From Deinococcus arcticus (GTDB taxonomy: Bacteria; Deinococcota; Deinococci; Deinococcales; Deinococcaceae), in the NCBI RefSeq assembly GCF_003028415.1, contig NZ_PYSV01000005.1, positions 1 to 64,000 on the forward strand: a stretch of DNA of 64,000 nt. Reading direction: 5' to 3'. The translations under genes and the position numbers were made by a program. This document shows positions 35,929 to 49,552 of the stretch, piece by piece (position 1 is the stretch's first letter; each line of letters starts with the position of its first letter). The notes under the pieces are model-generated. The model was not told the DNA's origin, searched no databases, and worked only from the letters and a program-made list of their open reading frames with translations.

Positions 35929-36069
35929 CTCGCTGTTGATCTTTAGATCAACCGAGCGGTCGGGGACAGCGGCGCCGCAGCGCGAGTCTCGAACAAAGGA
36001 CGTTGCACCGGGCGTGAAGACTTTTCGGTGCTCTCCTAAACAGTCGCACCATGAGGGGCAACGTCCTTA
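35929..36069 (+). repeat. R2 structured intergenic repeat, copy B
   Basis: Same two-module plan as copy A. Module 1 has GCTCGCT-GTTGATC, TTTA, GATCAAC-CGAGCGG. Module 2 has outer stem AAGGACGTTGC (35997-36007) / GCAACGTCCTT (36059-36069). Relative to copy A the T-A pair in AAGTAC/GTACTT is G-C here, a compensatory change. It begins 4 bp after the pucM stop and could end that transcript. Confidence 0.8.
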
Positions 36070-36160
36070 GGGAGGCAGGCGGGCCAAGAGGTCGAGACAG
36101 GCCCCCCCCCGACTTCCCGACCTCCTGACGGTATGCAGGCCCTCGCCCCTCTCACAGGCC

Positions 36161-37161
36161 CTACGCCACCCCGGCCAGCAGCGTATTCCCCACCGCCCGC
36201 CGCACCCCCTGAATGTCGAAGCCGCTGTGGCGCGAAGGGTGCACGCGGTTGGTCAGCAGCACCCAGGCGCGGCCGTGGCCGGGGTCCACCCACAGGCCCG
36301 TGCCGGTAAAGCCGGTGTGGCCAGCCGCCTGCGGGCTGCACAGGCTGCCGCCGCTCCAGCCGGGGCAGGCCTGCACAAAGGCCAGCGTGCGTTCGGGGGC
36401 CTGGGGCTGCAGGGCCAGGGCCTGCGCCGCGCGCCCCAGCCAGCCGCCGCGCAGCAGCAGTTCGGCCTGTGCCAGCACGCCGTCCAGGGTGCCGAACAGC
36501 CCCGCGTGCCCAGCCACGCCGCCCAGGGCCGCCGCGTTCTCGTCGTGGGTCTCGCCGCGCAGCAGGCGCTCGCGCCACAGGCAGTGTTCGGTGGCCACGC
36601 TCCGGGCCGGGTCGGGGGTGAAGCTCAGGCCGGGGTCCAGTGGGAACTCGCGCAGGGGCCGGCCGCGCAGCCGTTCCAGCACACGGCCCAGCAGCACATA
36701 GCCCAGGTCGGAATACACCACCGCGCCCGGTTCTGTTACCGGCCAGGGTTCCTGCAGGAAGCGGGCGCGGATGGTCGCCGCGTCGCCCCAGGTGTACAGC
36801 TTGCTCCAGGGCCCCAGCCCCGCCGTATGGGTGAGCAGCTGGCGCAGGGTGCGCGCCCGCAGCGGCGTGTCCTGCATCCAGGCGAGGTCGGGCAACCAGC
36901 GGCCCAGGGGATCATCCAGGTCCAGCAGGCCCTCTTCCAGCGCCCGCAGCACCTCACGGGCAGTCAGCAGCGGTTTGGTCAGGCTGGCAAGGTCCCACCA
37001 GCTGTCTTCGGGCAGGGGCTGGGGGTGCGGCTCGCGCTGGGCCAGCCCCAGCACCAGGGTCTCGCGCCGCCCAGTCTGGTCCACCACCCCCAGCGCCGCG
37101 CCGGACGGGCCCCCCGGGGTCTGCACGGCGGCAGCCAGCAGGGCGTGGGTGCGCGCCGGAA

Positions 37162-37174
<13 letters not shown>
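36161..37174 (-). CDS. Serine hydrolase, beta-lactamase class C / EstB family
   Basis: 337 aa with the SxxK catalytic motif ASLTKPLLT (Ser about 65), a YSDLGYVLLGRVLE second motif (Tyr-Ser-Asp rather than Tyr-Ser-Asn) and GHTGFTGTG as the third. No signal peptide, so cytoplasmic. Members act as esterases, D-aminopeptidases or amidases. Overlapping the murQ stop by 13 bp and following anmK, it probably acts on cell-wall fragments (for example amide or peptide bonds of anhydromuropeptides). That is inferred from context. Confidence 0.86.
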
Positions 37175-38087
<913 letters not shown>

Positions 38088-38091
<4 letters not shown>

Positions 38092-39275
38092 GGCAGGGCT
38101 CCGGTGGGCGGGGCGGGGGTCCAGGTGCCGCAGAGGGCCGCGTGGGCCGCGCCCGTGGTGTGCGGCAGGGTATTCGGCCAGCCCTGCGCGCGGGCGTAGC
38201 CCAGAAAGGCGAAGGCCGCCGCTTCCCGGCTGGCGTCGGTGAAGCCGTGGTCGTTCCAGCCCAGCTCGGCCGCCGTGCGCAGCGGCACGGGCAGTTCGGC
38301 GCGCAGAGCGGCCACCAGCACCGGGTTGCGCGCGCCGCCGCCCAGCACCACCACCTCGTCCAGGCCCCGGGGCAGCACCCAGCGGCGGTAGGCGCCGGCC
38401 ACCGTGCGGGCGGTCAGGGCCACGGCGGTGGCGGCCAGATCCGGCAGGGACAGCTCGGCCAGTTGGGGCAGGCGGGCCAGCGTCCAGACCTCGCGCCCGG
38501 TGGCCTTGGGGGGCGGGGCGCCCAGTTCCGGGTGGGCCAGCCACGCGGCCAGGGTAGGTTCGTGAATGGTGCCCGCCTGGGCCAGCCGCCCGCCCTCGTC
38601 GTGTGTGTGGCCCGCCCGGCCAGCCACCTCGTCCAGCAGGCAGTTGGCGGGGCCGGTGTCAAAGGCCAGCACCGCCGCCGCCTCGGTGCCGGGCAGGTAC
38701 GTGAGGTTGCTGATGCCGCCCAGATTGTGCAGGGCCCGGCGCACTCCGCTCTGGGCAAACAGCGCCCAGTCGGCCAGCGGCACCAGCGGCGCCCCCACCC
38801 CCCCGGCGGCCAGATCGGCGGGGCGGAAGTCGGCCACCACGGGCCGGCCGGTGTGGGCGGCAATTACAGCCGGCTCGCCCAGTTGCAGGGTGGCGGGCCG
38901 GGCCCAGCCGCGCGCCGGGTCCGGGCGAGGGTGGTGCTGCACTGTCTGGCCGTGGCTGGCGATCAGGTCGGCGTCCCGGGCCAGGGGGGCCGCTGCCCGG
39001 GCAAAGGCCTCGCCCAGCGCCCAGTGCAGCTGGGTCAGCTCGGCCGGGGTGCCCTCGTTCTGCGCGGCGCGCAGCACGGCGGCCCGCAGCTCGGGGGGGT
39101 AGGGCGTGAAGGTGTGGGCCAGCACCCGGCCACGCGGCGCCGGGCCGGGCAGCGGCGGCCAGGGCCCACCAGCACCCAGCGCGGGCCACCCGGGCAGTTC
39201 CAGCAGCGCGGCGTCTATGCCGTCGGCGCTGGTGCCGCTCATCAGGCCCAGCACGCGGGCAGGGCGGCCGGTCAT
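38088..39275 (-). CDS. anmK: Anhydro-N-acetylmuramic acid kinase
   Basis: 395 aa. Opens and phosphorylates 1,6-anhydro-MurNAc to MurNAc-6-P. N-terminal [20 protein letters not shown] is the family signature; [46 protein letters not shown] and [12 protein letters not shown] complete the ASKHA kinase motifs. It is followed by murQ with coupled translation and lies 40 bp after the GntR-family gene. Muropeptide recycling is therefore complete to GlcNAc-6-P in this cluster. Confidence 0.96.
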
Positions 39276-39315
39276 GCACAGGCCCCCGGCCGGAGCGCGG
39301 CGCCGGGAACGCGCC

Positions 39316-40089
39316 TCATGCGCCGCCCTGCAGTTCCATCACGAAGTCGGATCGGTCGCCCCGGTAGTGGGCGCGGGCGTATTCGATGGGCCGCCCGTCT
39401 GCCAGCCACGACACCCGGTCGGTGGTCAGCAGCGCGGCGCCCACCGGCACGCCCAGCAGCGGCGCCAGGGTCAGGTCGGCGTTCACGGCGCGCAGGTGCC
39501 GGATGGCCCGCGCCGGGCTCAGGGCCCGCGCCCAGAGCAGGGCGTACAGGCTGGCGTCCTGCACGTCGGCCGGACGCAGCTCGCCCACCAGCGCCGCCGG
39601 CAGGGCAGAGTCCTCCACGGCCAGCGGCTCGCCATCGGCGGTGCGCACCCGGCGCAGCCGGTACACCCGTTCCCCAGGCGACAGGGCCAGGCTCATAGCC
39701 TCCTGGGGGCTGGGGCGCACGCGCTCGAAGCTCAGGACGCGGGCGCCGGGTATCTGCCCCCGGGCGCGCACGTCCTCGGAAAAGGAGGACAGCAGCCCCA
39801 GCGAGCGGCTGGGCAGTTCGCCCGGCCGGGGCGGCGGCGTGACGAAGGTGCCGCTGCCGTGGCGCCGGGTCAGCAGCCCCTGCTGCGAGAGCAGCGCCAG
39901 CGCCTGGCGCACCGTCACGCGCGACACGCCCAGCCCGGCGGCCAGTTCCCGCTCGGCGGGCAGGGCGCTGCCGGCGCGCAGGTGCCCGCTCTCAATGCGC
40001 TGGGTCAGCCCCTGCGCCACCTGGACATACACCGGGGTGGCGCTCGCCGGATCCAGGGGCAGGGCCCAGGGCAGGGAGGACGGAAGCAT
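39316..40089 (-). CDS. GntR/HutC-family regulator with UTRA domain
   Basis: 257 aa. Winged helix at about 14-80 ([49 protein letters not shown]), UTRA effector domain after residue 95 ([41 protein letters not shown]). Effectors of such regulators are often amino sugar phosphates such as GlcNAc-6-P, which fits the neighbouring genes. ATG 40089 sits 8 bases after TACGGT (leaderless pattern); 35 upstream codons were excluded. It probably controls its own operon and the divergent transporter. Confidence 0.9.
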   Translation of the reverse strand: MLPSSLPWALPLDPASATPVYVQVAQGLTQRIESGHLRAGSALPAERELAAGLGVSRVTVRQALALLSQQGLLTRRHGSGTFVTPPPRPGELPSRSLGLLSSFSEDVRARGQIPGARVLSFERVRPSPQEAMSLALSPGERVYRLRRVRTADGEPLAVEDSALPAALVGELRPADVQDASLYALLWARALSPARAIRHLRAVNADLTLAPLLGVPVGAALLTTDRVSWLADGRPIEYARAHYRGDRSDFVMELQGGA

Positions 40090-40097
40090 TGCCTCTG

Positions 40098-40103
40098 ACC
40101 GTA
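40098..40103 (-). promoter_or_regulatory. -10 box TACGGT of the GntR-family gene
   Basis: TANNNT on the minus strand, 8 bases before the ATG. Confidence 0.5.
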
Positions 40104-40114
40104 CCACCTGCAGG

Positions 40115-40140
40115 CCACTTTGCCCAGAGGTTGCAAGTGG
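40115..40140. promoter_or_regulatory. Candidate GntR-family operator between divergent genes
   Basis: Imperfect palindrome CCACTTTGC (40115-40123) / GCAAGTGG (40133-40140). It abuts the regulator -10 and overlaps a plus-strand TTGCAA (40131-40136), which with TAGGCT at 40155-40160 (18-bp spacer) could be the transporter promoter. Confidence 0.5.
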
Positions 40141-40241
40141 ACTGTGATTGGTCTTAGGCTGGGGTGTCTGACAACTTGCTGGCAGCGGTGGCACGCTGCC
40201 GGGTCCCCACCTGCCGCTTCACGACTGCCCGGAGGTTTTCC

Positions 40242-42005
<1,764 letters not shown>

Positions 42006-42139
42006 AGCTTGGAGGGGGTGGGCTGCGGGTTGTGGGCTGAAGTGCTCCACCACCGGGCCACCCCTTTGCGCGTTGTCCCCCAGAAGGAGCTGCCTTTGCT
42101 TTTTCCTCCCACCCACCACCCACCTTCCACAACCCCCCC

Positions 42140-43111
42140 ATGCTGACCTACGCCCTGCGCCGCTTGCTGGGCATGATCCCCACGCTGCTGCTGATCAGCG
42201 TGGTGTGCTTCGCCGTGATTCAGCTGCAACCCGGCAGCTTTCTGGACCAGTTCCGGGAAGATCCGCGCGTGACCCCGGAGTCGCTGGCCGCCATGACGCG
42301 GCAGCTGGGCCTGGACCAGCCGCTGTGGGCGCAGTACCTGAACTGGGTGCGCGGCATCGTCACCGAGGGAGACTTTGGGTATTCCTTTGCTAACGGGCGC
42401 CCGGTGGGCAGCCTGATCTGGGAGCGGCTGGGCTGGACCGTCTTTCTGGCCATGCTGACGCTGCTGGTGTCGTGGGTGATTGCAGTGCCGCTGGGCATCT
42501 ACACCGCCATTCACCAGCACCGCAAGCGGGCCACGATCCTCAACTTTCTGGGCTATATCAGCCTCGCCACGCCAGATTTTCTGGTGGCGTTGCTGCTGAT
42601 TGCCCTGGTGCTGAACCTGGGCGGCACCAACGTGGGGGGCCTGTTCAGCCCACAGTTCATTGACGCGCCCTGGAGCGGGGCCCGGGTGCTGGACCTGCTC
42701 GCGCACCTGTGGATTCCCGTCGTGGCCATCGGCTTAGAAGGCGTGGCAGGCCTGATGCGCCAGATGCGCGCCTCACTGCTGGACGTGCTGCATCAGGATT
42801 ACGTGCGCACCGCCCACGCCAAGGGACTGGCCGCGCGGCGGGTGCTGTGGGGGCACGCGGCCAGAAACGCGGTCAATCCGCTCATCAGCCTCGCCGGCCT
42901 CAGCCTGCCGGGCCTGATCTCGGGGACCATCATCGCCTCCATTGTGCTGAACCTGCCCACCATCGGCCCCTTTCTGTATGACGCCCTGCTGAACAAGGAC
43001 CAGTTCGTGGCCATGACCCTGCTGATGTTCAGCGCCCTGCTGCTGCTGCTGGGCAACCTGCTGGCAGACCTGGCACTGGCCTGGGCCGACCCGCGCGTGA
43101 GGTTCGACTGA
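42140..43111 (+). CDS. ABC transporter permease, DppB/OppB type
   Basis: 323 aa, six helices. N-terminal LTYALRRLLGMIPTLLLISVVCFAVIQLQPGSFLD is typical of OppB; the EAA loop is MRASLLDVLHQDYVRTAHAKGLAARRVLWGHAARNAVNP. It starts 134 bp after the binding protein, with no obvious terminator between. The stop overlaps the next start (TGATG). Confidence 0.94.
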   Translation: MLTYALRRLLGMIPTLLLISVVCFAVIQLQPGSFLDQFREDPRVTPESLAAMTRQLGLDQPLWAQYLNWVRGIVTEGDFGYSFANGRPVGSLIWERLGWTVFLAMLTLLVSWVIAVPLGIYTAIHQHRKRATILNFLGYISLATPDFLVALLLIALVLNLGGTNVGGLFSPQFIDAPWSGARVLDLLAHLWIPVVAIGLEGVAGLMRQMRASLLDVLHQDYVRTAHAKGLAARRVLWGHAARNAVNPLISLAGLSLPGLISGTIIASIVLNLPTIGPFLYDALLNKDQFVAMTLLMFSALLLLLGNLLADLALAWADPRVRFD

Positions 43112-44232
43112 TGACGGCCGCGCCCGTGTCTGCCCCCGCTCCCACCGCCCGGCGCCAGAGCCCATTCGAGTTGGCTCTGCGCCGCTTTCGCCGCAACCGC
43201 GCCGGGGTGCTGAGTGCCTGGGTGCTGGCCGCCCTCTATTTGACCGCGCTGCTGGCCGGCTTTCTGGCGCCGTATTCCATTACTGCGCAGCACGAGGACG
43301 CGCCCTATCAGCGGCCCCAGGCCGTGCACGTGGTCCACAACGGCCAGCTCACGCGCCCCTTCGTGTACGGCGTCAAGAAAACCCGCGATCCGGTCACCTT
43401 TGCCAGCACCTTCACCGAGGACCGCAGCCGCCCGCTGCCCATCCTGTTCTTCGTGCGTGGGGAGGACCCCGCAGAGTTCGGCTACAACCTCCTGGGCGTG
43501 TTTCGCAGCCAGTGGCATCTGTTCGGCGTCCAGGAGGGCACTGTCTTTCTGCTGGGCACCGACCGCTTTGGCCGCGACCTGCTGTCGCGCATGCTGGTGG
43601 GCTCGCAGGTCTCCCTGACCGTGGGGCTGGTGGGCATTGTGATCTCGTTTGCTATCGGCATCGTGCTGGGCGGCGTCAGTGGGTACTTCGGCGGCTGGGT
43701 GGACAGCGTGATCCAGCGGCTGGTGGAAGTGCTGCTGTCGTTTCCCCGCCTGCCCATTCTGCTGGCCCTCTCCACCGTGATTCCGGCCAAGTGGCCGTCC
43801 ACCTGGGTGTACCTGGGCATCGTGGCGGTGCTGGCCCTGATCGGCTGGGCGGGGCTGGCGCGCGTGGTGCGCGGGCAGGTGATGGGCGCGCGCGGCGTGG
43901 ACTATGTGCAGGCGGCCCGCGCCCTGGGCGGCAGCGACCTGCGGGTGATCCTGCGCCACATCATGCCCAACCTGTCGTCTTTCCTCATTGTGACGGCCAC
44001 CCTGGCCCTGCCCGGCTACATCCTGGGCGAGAGCGCCCTGAGCTTCCTGGGCCTGGGCATCAAGGAACCCATGACCAGCTGGGGCCTGCTGCTCAAGGAC
44101 GCCCAGAACTTCGAGACCCTGAACCTTTACCCGTGGCTGCTGCTGCCCGGGGCGCTGATCGTGGTATCGGTGCTGGCTTTTAACTTCCTGGGCGACGCCC
44201 TTCGCGACGCCGCCGATACGCAGAGCCGGTAG
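43111..44232 (+). CDS. ABC transporter permease, DppC/OppC type
   Basis: 373 aa. First helix (VLSAWVLAALYLTALLAGFLAPY), then a long periplasmic loop of about 110 residues before the remaining helices, as in OppC of this subgroup. EAA loop: VRGQVMGARGVDYVQAARALGGSDLRVILRHIMPNLSSFLIV; ending LAFNFLGDALRDAADTQSR. No ATPase genes follow: the operon ends at a strong hairpin, so OppD/OppF must be supplied from elsewhere. Confidence 0.94.
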   Translation: MTAAPVSAPAPTARRQSPFELALRRFRRNRAGVLSAWVLAALYLTALLAGFLAPYSITAQHEDAPYQRPQAVHVVHNGQLTRPFVYGVKKTRDPVTFASTFTEDRSRPLPILFFVRGEDPAEFGYNLLGVFRSQWHLFGVQEGTVFLLGTDRFGRDLLSRMLVGSQVSLTVGLVGIVISFAIGIVLGGVSGYFGGWVDSVIQRLVEVLLSFPRLPILLALSTVIPAKWPSTWVYLGIVAVLALIGWAGLARVVRGQVMGARGVDYVQAARALGGSDLRVILRHIMPNLSSFLIVTATLALPGYILGESALSFLGLGIKEPMTSWGLLLKDAQNFETLNLYPWLLLPGALIVVSVLAFNFLGDALRDAADTQSR

Positions 44233-44251
44233 GGGAGAGGCGCACAGTCAA

Positions 44252-44295
44252 CCGGGGGCCTGCTGATTGGCGTCACTCCACCAGCAGGCCCCCGG
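44252..44295. terminator. Bidirectional hairpin terminator
   Basis: CCGGGGGCCTGCTG (44252-44265) and CAGCAGGCCCCCGG (44282-44295): a perfect 14-bp stem between the convergent permease and parB stops. Confidence 0.8.
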
Positions 44296-44306
44296 CGTTC
44301 CTTTGC

Positions 44307-45176
44307 TTACTCCTGGGCCAGCAGCTCCTGCAGCTGTTGCAACAGTTTCTGCACTCTGGCCCGGCGGCGGTCATCCAGCCGGGCCAGAGTGCGGCGATCA
44401 CGAAGTTGCTGCGCCACCATCTGGGACAGGTCAGGGGCGGCGCCCGGTCCGCGCACCCGCTCCCGGAGCTGCGCCACGGTAGCACCCTCCAGCGCCTCCT
44501 GAATCAGCCCAGGGCGTTCAGCGGCCCCGGCGCGGCCGATTACCAGCGCCTTGCGGTAGTCCAGGCCGGCGCGCACCGCTGCCTGCACCTCCTCGGGCAG
44601 GTTCAGCACCGCGGCGCGGTTGCGAATGAAGCTGCGCCAGGATTCCCGCCCCAGGGCGCTGAAGGCGGTGTCCAGGGCAGTCACCTGCGCCGGCTCGGCG
44701 TCAGGCGCGCGGTCCAGGGCGAACATCCGGGCCACGGCGGCGTCCTCGGGCACGCCCAGGGTCACGGCGGCCACCTGCAGTTTCGCGCGCACCTCTTCCA
44801 TCACGTTCAGGTCCTCACGCTGCAGATTCTCCACGGCAGCGGCCAGCCGGGCTTCGCGGTCATCCAGCGTGCGAATCAGGACCGGCACTTCACTCAGCCC
44901 GGCCTGCTGCGCAGCGCGCCAGCGGCGCTCACCGGCCACGATCTCGTACCCCTCTGCCACGGGGCGCACCAGCAGCGGCTGCAGCACACCCTGTTCCTGA
45001 ATACTGGCAGTCAGTTCGGCCAGGCTCTGTTCGCTGAAGTGCAGCCGGGGCTGAAAGGTGCCGGGGCGCAACTGGCCTACCGCCAGGGTGGTGGCAGCCG
45101 GCTGGGCCAGGGCGTCCACCCCCGCCACCAGCCCGCTCAGGCGTGCGCCAATCACCGGCCGGGTTTTGCGGGTCAC
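44307..45176 (-). CDS. parB: ParB-family plasmid partition protein
   Basis: 289 aa. The N-terminal ParB/Srx domain has [38 protein letters not shown], including the GERRWRA box; the central HTH region follows ([30 protein letters not shown]). Start GTG 45176 overlaps the parA stop (GTGA); the 46 codons upstream in frame were rejected. The C-terminus is Arg/Leu-rich and may dimerise. It binds centromere sites, which were not identified, and loads ParA for replicon segregation. Confidence 0.94.
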   Translation of the reverse strand: MTRKTRPVIGARLSGLVAGVDALAQPAATTLAVGQLRPGTFQPRLHFSEQSLAELTASIQEQGVLQPLLVRPVAEGYEIVAGERRWRAAQQAGLSEVPVLIRTLDDREARLAAAVENLQREDLNVMEEVRAKLQVAAVTLGVPEDAAVARMFALDRAPDAEPAQVTALDTAFSALGRESWRSFIRNRAAVLNLPEEVQAAVRAGLDYRKALVIGRAGAAERPGLIQEALEGATVAQLRERVRGPGAAPDLSQMVAQQLRDRRTLARLDDRRRARVQKLLQQLQELLAQE

Positions 45177-45949
45177 GCCGTGGCTCCGGGAATGTCCACC
45201 TGCAGGCCAGTGGCGCGGGCAATCTCGGCGCTCACGCGCAGCACGTCGCGGTGAACAGGGCTGCCTGGGGCGTATACCCCCACGGGCTGCCCAGCACTGG
45301 CGCTGTCGTTCCACACTGCGCCCCGGTCAGCAATCGGGCTGGCCAGGGGCTGCAGCAATTCCTTCAGGGCCGCGTACGCCTCGCGGTCGTGGGAGCGCCG
45401 CGCGTCATAGAGGGTGGGCACATACAGGGCCACCGTGAGGTCCGGGCGCAGTTTGCGGTAGGTGGCCATCGCCTCACCCAGCCCTGCCAGGGCGTTCATG
45501 CCCTTCTGCCGGGTGGGCACGGGCACAATCAGGTGGTCGGCGGCCAGAGCCCCCAGAATGGACAGCTGCCCCAGGCTGGGCGGACTGTCAATCAGGACAA
45601 CGTCGTAGCGCTCCCGCCACTCGGCCAGCGCCTGTCGCAGGTGCAGGTGCGCGCCCACCACGCCCAGCATCTGCCCTTCGGCCAGTGCCAGGGACACATC
45701 GCTGGGCAGGATGTCCAGCTCATGCACGCGGATGGGGGTGGGCAGCCCATCGCCGCGCGTGGCGGTGTTGAACACGGTCTGGTCCCGCGTCACGCCACTG
45801 ACGCCCAGCCAGTCGGTCAGGTTTGCCTGGGGGTCCAGATCAATCAGCAGCACGCGTTGCCCGGCCGCCGCCAGCGTGTGCCCCACATCGCGGGTCAGGC
45901 TGGATTTCATGACCCCGCCGGCATGGTTAAAAAGCGTCAGTGTGCGCAT
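45173..45949 (-). CDS. parA: ParA-family partition ATPase, deviant Walker A
   Basis: 258 aa. [50 protein letters not shown] has the ParA layout, but the Walker A reads HAGGVMKSS: the signature Lys at the start of KGGxGK(S/T) is Ala and the following Gly is Met. The P-loop Lys and Ser remain. Switch motifs: [31 protein letters not shown] 45949 lies 8 bases after TAGGCT (leaderless); 21 upstream codons are excluded. It is transcribed away from the iterons and coupled to parB. Confidence 0.93.
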   Translation of the reverse strand: MRTLTLFNHAGGVMKSSLTRDVGHTLAAAGQRVLLIDLDPQANLTDWLGVSGVTRDQTVFNTATRGDGLPTPIRVHELDILPSDVSLALAEGQMLGVVGAHLHLRQALAEWRERYDVVLIDSPPSLGQLSILGALAADHLIVPVPTRQKGMNALAGLGEAMATYRKLRPDLTVALYVPTLYDARRSHDREAYAALKELLQPLASPIADRGAVWNDSASAGQPVGVYAPGSPVHRDVLRVSAEIARATGLQVDIPGATA

Positions 45950-45957
45950 TGGGCCCC

Positions 45958-45963
45958 AGCCTA
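45958..45963 (-). promoter_or_regulatory. -10 box TAGGCT of parA
   Basis: Minus-strand TAGGCT 8 bases before the parA ATG. Confidence 0.55.
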
Positions 45964-46033
45964 GCGCGTTCAGAGTCGGGCTGTCGCGTGTCACTGATCC
46001 TGTGCTCGTCACATGACGAGCAGACCATGGAGG

Positions 46034-46562
<529 letters not shown>

Positions 46563-46599
46563 TGCCCTGAAAATACCGTGCTGACGCGGGAACGGGTGG

Positions 46600-46665
46600 G
46601 GCGCTTGTTGTTGTCAACATATATCTTTTAAACAGAAGAAAAGATCTAAAAGAAAAACAACAACA
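46600..46665. other. AT-rich region between iterons and rep
   Basis: TTGTTGTTGTCAACATATATC to AAGAAAAACAACAACA, with TGTTGTTG and CAACAACA as inverted arms at its ends. Second candidate melting region and probable rep promoter/autoregulation site. Confidence 0.5.
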
Positions 46666-46676
46666 CGGGGGGGGCA

Positions 46677-48077
46677 GTGGCAGACAAGGGAATCAGACGC
46701 TTTGACGAACTCAACATCGCCCGGTTGAGTCTGATCAGCGTGCAAGAGCGCATCCCCGCTGACTACCGCGACTGGAGCGTGGAACTTGAAGACGGGGAGC
46801 GGCGCTACCGCGTCACCTGCCAGGCCCTGCCCGAGTACGGCGTGCCCCACGGGATTGACACCGACATCAGCGCTGCCCTGGTCAATCTGTACATTGACCA
46901 GGGCTCGCCGCCCGACGGCGTGGTGACCTGCACGCCCTATCAGCTGCTGCAGATGGCGGGTCTGGACACCAGCGGCCGGTACTACAGCGCGCTGGACGAA
47001 AGCCTCAAGCGCCTGACCACCACGACCTACTTCATTTCCGAGGGCTGGCGCGACCATCCGCGTGGGCGCTGGACGAATGTGAACTTCCGGTACATTGACC
47101 GCATCGCCTTCACCTCTGGGCAGGCCGATCAACTTGACGCCACCAGCGTGCTGCAGATCACGCTACCGCAGGAGATTGCCCGCAGTGTGCGCGCTGGTTA
47201 CCTCAAGTCGCTGGACCTGTCGTTCATGCAAACTCTGCGCCGCCCGCCTACCCGCGCGCTGTACCGCCTGCTGGATGCCCAGCGCCGCGACCCCGAAAAC
47301 CCGGACGCCGTGGCCATGGCCTATCAGGTGGGCCTGATGGAGTGGGCCGAAGCTTGCAAGATCGTCACCGACCGCCCCAGCATGGCCCAGCGCACCCTGG
47401 ACGCCGCGCACGAAGAACTGCTGGAAAAGGGCTTTCTGAAAAGCGTGGAGTACCTGGGGCGCGGCAAGAAAAAAATGCTGCAGTACACCTTTGGTGAGGC
47501 GTTCATTCCCCCCGACCCGGCGCTTCTGCAGGACCTGGCTGAACTGGGCGTCACGCAAACCCGGGCGCTGCAACTTGTGCGCGAACATGGCGAGGGCGCT
47601 GTGGAAGACGCGGTGGCTCGCTGCCGTACCATTCTGGTCAGCGGGTACAAACCCCGTTCCAAACCTGCCTTCTTTGTGGACGTTTTGAAGAACCCAGGAA
47701 AGTATCTGATTCCAGAAGAGCCCATGGTGGCTCAGAAACCGGCCGGCAAGGCGCCGCGCAGAGGTGCACGGGGAAATCCTCAGCCTACTCTCTTCGAGGG
47801 CCCTTCTGGGCCGTCTGAGGAGGAAGTTGATGAAGACGCCCGGTTGCGGGCCCAGCCGCGCGAGAAACAGGTGGAGGAAGTGATGCGCACCCTGACCTTC
47901 CTGCTGCGCAACGACCTGAAGCTGCAGGAGCTGGACACACTGCGCCTGGCGCTGGACGAGGGCCTGGAAGACCCGCTGGAGATCAAGGCGTGGGCTATCA
48001 AGGGCATCAGCAGCGGGCAGAAGGGCGCGGTGGTGCGGGATCTGCGCGCCCGCCTGAGCCTGCAGCGGCCCACATGA
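46677..48077 (+). CDS. repA: Plasmid replication initiator RepA
   Basis: 466 aa. The N-terminal half resembles the RepA/replication initiator family of Deinococcus secondary replicons: [88 protein letters not shown] (winged helix) and [25 protein letters not shown]. The C-terminal third is more variable with an acidic linker ([14 protein letters not shown]). The start is GTG after a G-run. Position next to iterons and parAB supports its role as origin-binding initiator. Confidence 0.92.
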   Translation: MADKGIRRFDELNIARLSLISVQERIPADYRDWSVELEDGERRYRVTCQALPEYGVPHGIDTDISAALVNLYIDQGSPPDGVVTCTPYQLLQMAGLDTSGRYYSALDESLKRLTTTTYFISEGWRDHPRGRWTNVNFRYIDRIAFTSGQADQLDATSVLQITLPQEIARSVRAGYLKSLDLSFMQTLRRPPTRALYRLLDAQRRDPENPDAVAMAYQVGLMEWAEACKIVTDRPSMAQRTLDAAHEELLEKGFLKSVEYLGRGKKKMLQYTFGEAFIPPDPALLQDLAELGVTQTRALQLVREHGEGAVEDAVARCRTILVSGYKPRSKPAFFVDVLKNPGKYLIPEEPMVAQKPAGKAPRRGARGNPQPTLFEGPSGPSEEEVDEDARLRAQPREKQVEEVMRTLTFLLRNDLKLQELDTLRLALDEGLEDPLEIKAWAIKGISSGQKGAVVRDLRARLSLQRPT

Positions 48078-48144
48078 CAGGGGTGGACCTGCACCCGCTG
48101 AAACACGGTTCTGGCGGACCGCGCTGGGTGATGGCGCACGCACC

Positions 48145-49479
48145 ATGGAAGGCCAGTTGAAGCGGCTGGTGATCGCCGCGCCGCATTCAGGCAGTGGCAA
48201 GACCACGGTGGCGGCGCTGCTGTGTCTGGCGCTGCGGGCGCGCGGGCTGCGGGTGCAGCCCTTCAAGCTGGGGCCGGATTACCTAGACCCCACCCACCTG
48301 GGGCGCGCTGCTGGCCAGCAGACCCGTAACCTGGACTCGTTTCTGCTGGGCCCGACGCGCGCCCGCGACCTGTTTGCCCGCGCCGCTGCGGGAGCCGACA
48401 TCAGCATTCTGGAGGGCGTGATGGGCCTGTATGACGGCCGCGACCCCAGCAGTGACGAGCACTCCACCGCTGAACTGGCCGCGTTGCTGGACGCCCCGGT
48501 GGTGCTGGTGGTTGATGCGGCGGGCATGGCCCGCACCGTGGCAGCGGTGGCGGCGGGTCTGCGTGATTTCCGGCCGGGCCTGCGGGTGGCCGGCGTGATT
48601 CTGAACCGGGTGGGCGGCGCCGGGCACGCGGCCCTGTGCGAGGTGGCCCTGGCGCAGGTGGGGTTGCCGGTCCTGGGATTCGTGTCCCAGACCCCGGCGC
48701 TGTACCTGCCTGAACGGCACCTGGGCCTGCTGGCCGCCGAGCAGACCCAGTGGGACGAGGGGGCGGCCCTGGGCGCGGCGCAGCACCTGAGGCTGGACGC
48801 CCTGCTGGCGGCGGCGCAGGCCCCGGCGCTGCCCCAGGCCCCTGCGGCGTCCTTGCCTGCCCGGCGGGTGCGGCTGGGCTACGCGCTGGACGAGGCGTTT
48901 CATTTTTACTACCCCGACGCGCTGGATGAACTGCGGCTGGCCGGCGCTGAACTGGTGCCCTTCAGTCCGCTGCGCGACGCGGGGCTGCCGTCCGGGGTGG
49001 GCGGCCTGCTGCTGGGCGGCGGCTACCCCGAGGCCCACGCGGCCGCCCTGAGTGCCAATCTGTCCATGCGGAGCGCCGTGCGGGCGTTTGCGGCCTCCGG
49101 GCGCCCAGTGGTGGGGGAGTGCGGCGGCCTGATGTATCTGGGCGAAACACTGGAAGACGGTTCGGGCGCCTGTACCGAGATGTGCGGCGTGATTCCCTAC
49201 CGCACCCGCATGGCCCCGAACCTGACCCTGGGGTACCGCGAGGCCACCACGCTGGGTGCCTCTGTGCTGGCCCCGGCGGGCACGGCGCTGCGGGGCCACG
49301 AATTTCACCATTCGGTGCTGACCCACGCACCCACCCGGCCGGCCTACCGCTGGACCGGGTGGGACGGCCAGGAGGTCACTGAGGGCTATGCGGCTGGCAA
49401 CGTGCTGGCCAGCTACCTCCATCTGCATCTGGGGGCAGAGCCGCTGCTGGCCGCGCGGCTGGTGGCGGCGTGTTCATGA
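48145..49479 (+). CDS. cobB: Cobyrinic acid a,c-diamide synthase
   Basis: 444 aa. N-terminal P-loop domain ([53 protein letters not shown]) and C-terminal glutamine amidotransferase domain ([37 protein letters not shown] with the Cys nucleophile, GHEFHHSVL). Amidates side chains a and c of (hydrogeno)cobyrinate using Gln and ATP. CbiA is the anaerobic-pathway name. It lies 67 bp after rep and is followed by the cobinamide kinase gene. Confidence 0.94.
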   Translation: MEGQLKRLVIAAPHSGSGKTTVAALLCLALRARGLRVQPFKLGPDYLDPTHLGRAAGQQTRNLDSFLLGPTRARDLFARAAAGADISILEGVMGLYDGRDPSSDEHSTAELAALLDAPVVLVVDAAGMARTVAAVAAGLRDFRPGLRVAGVILNRVGGAGHAALCEVALAQVGLPVLGFVSQTPALYLPERHLGLLAAEQTQWDEGAALGAAQHLRLDALLAAAQAPALPQAPAASLPARRVRLGYALDEAFHFYYPDALDELRLAGAELVPFSPLRDAGLPSGVGGLLLGGGYPEAHAAALSANLSMRSAVRAFAASGRPVVGECGGLMYLGETLEDGSGACTEMCGVIPYRTRMAPNLTLGYREATTLGASVLAPAGTALRGHEFHHSVLTHAPTRPAYRWTGWDGQEVTEGYAAGNVLASYLHLHLGAEPLLAARLVAACS

Positions 49480-49552
49480 AGGGCCAGAAGCGGGTGGCCC
49501 GCTGCGCGGCCGTGGTTTCTGCTGGCCTGCGGTGGCCTCCGGGGGCAAGGGC

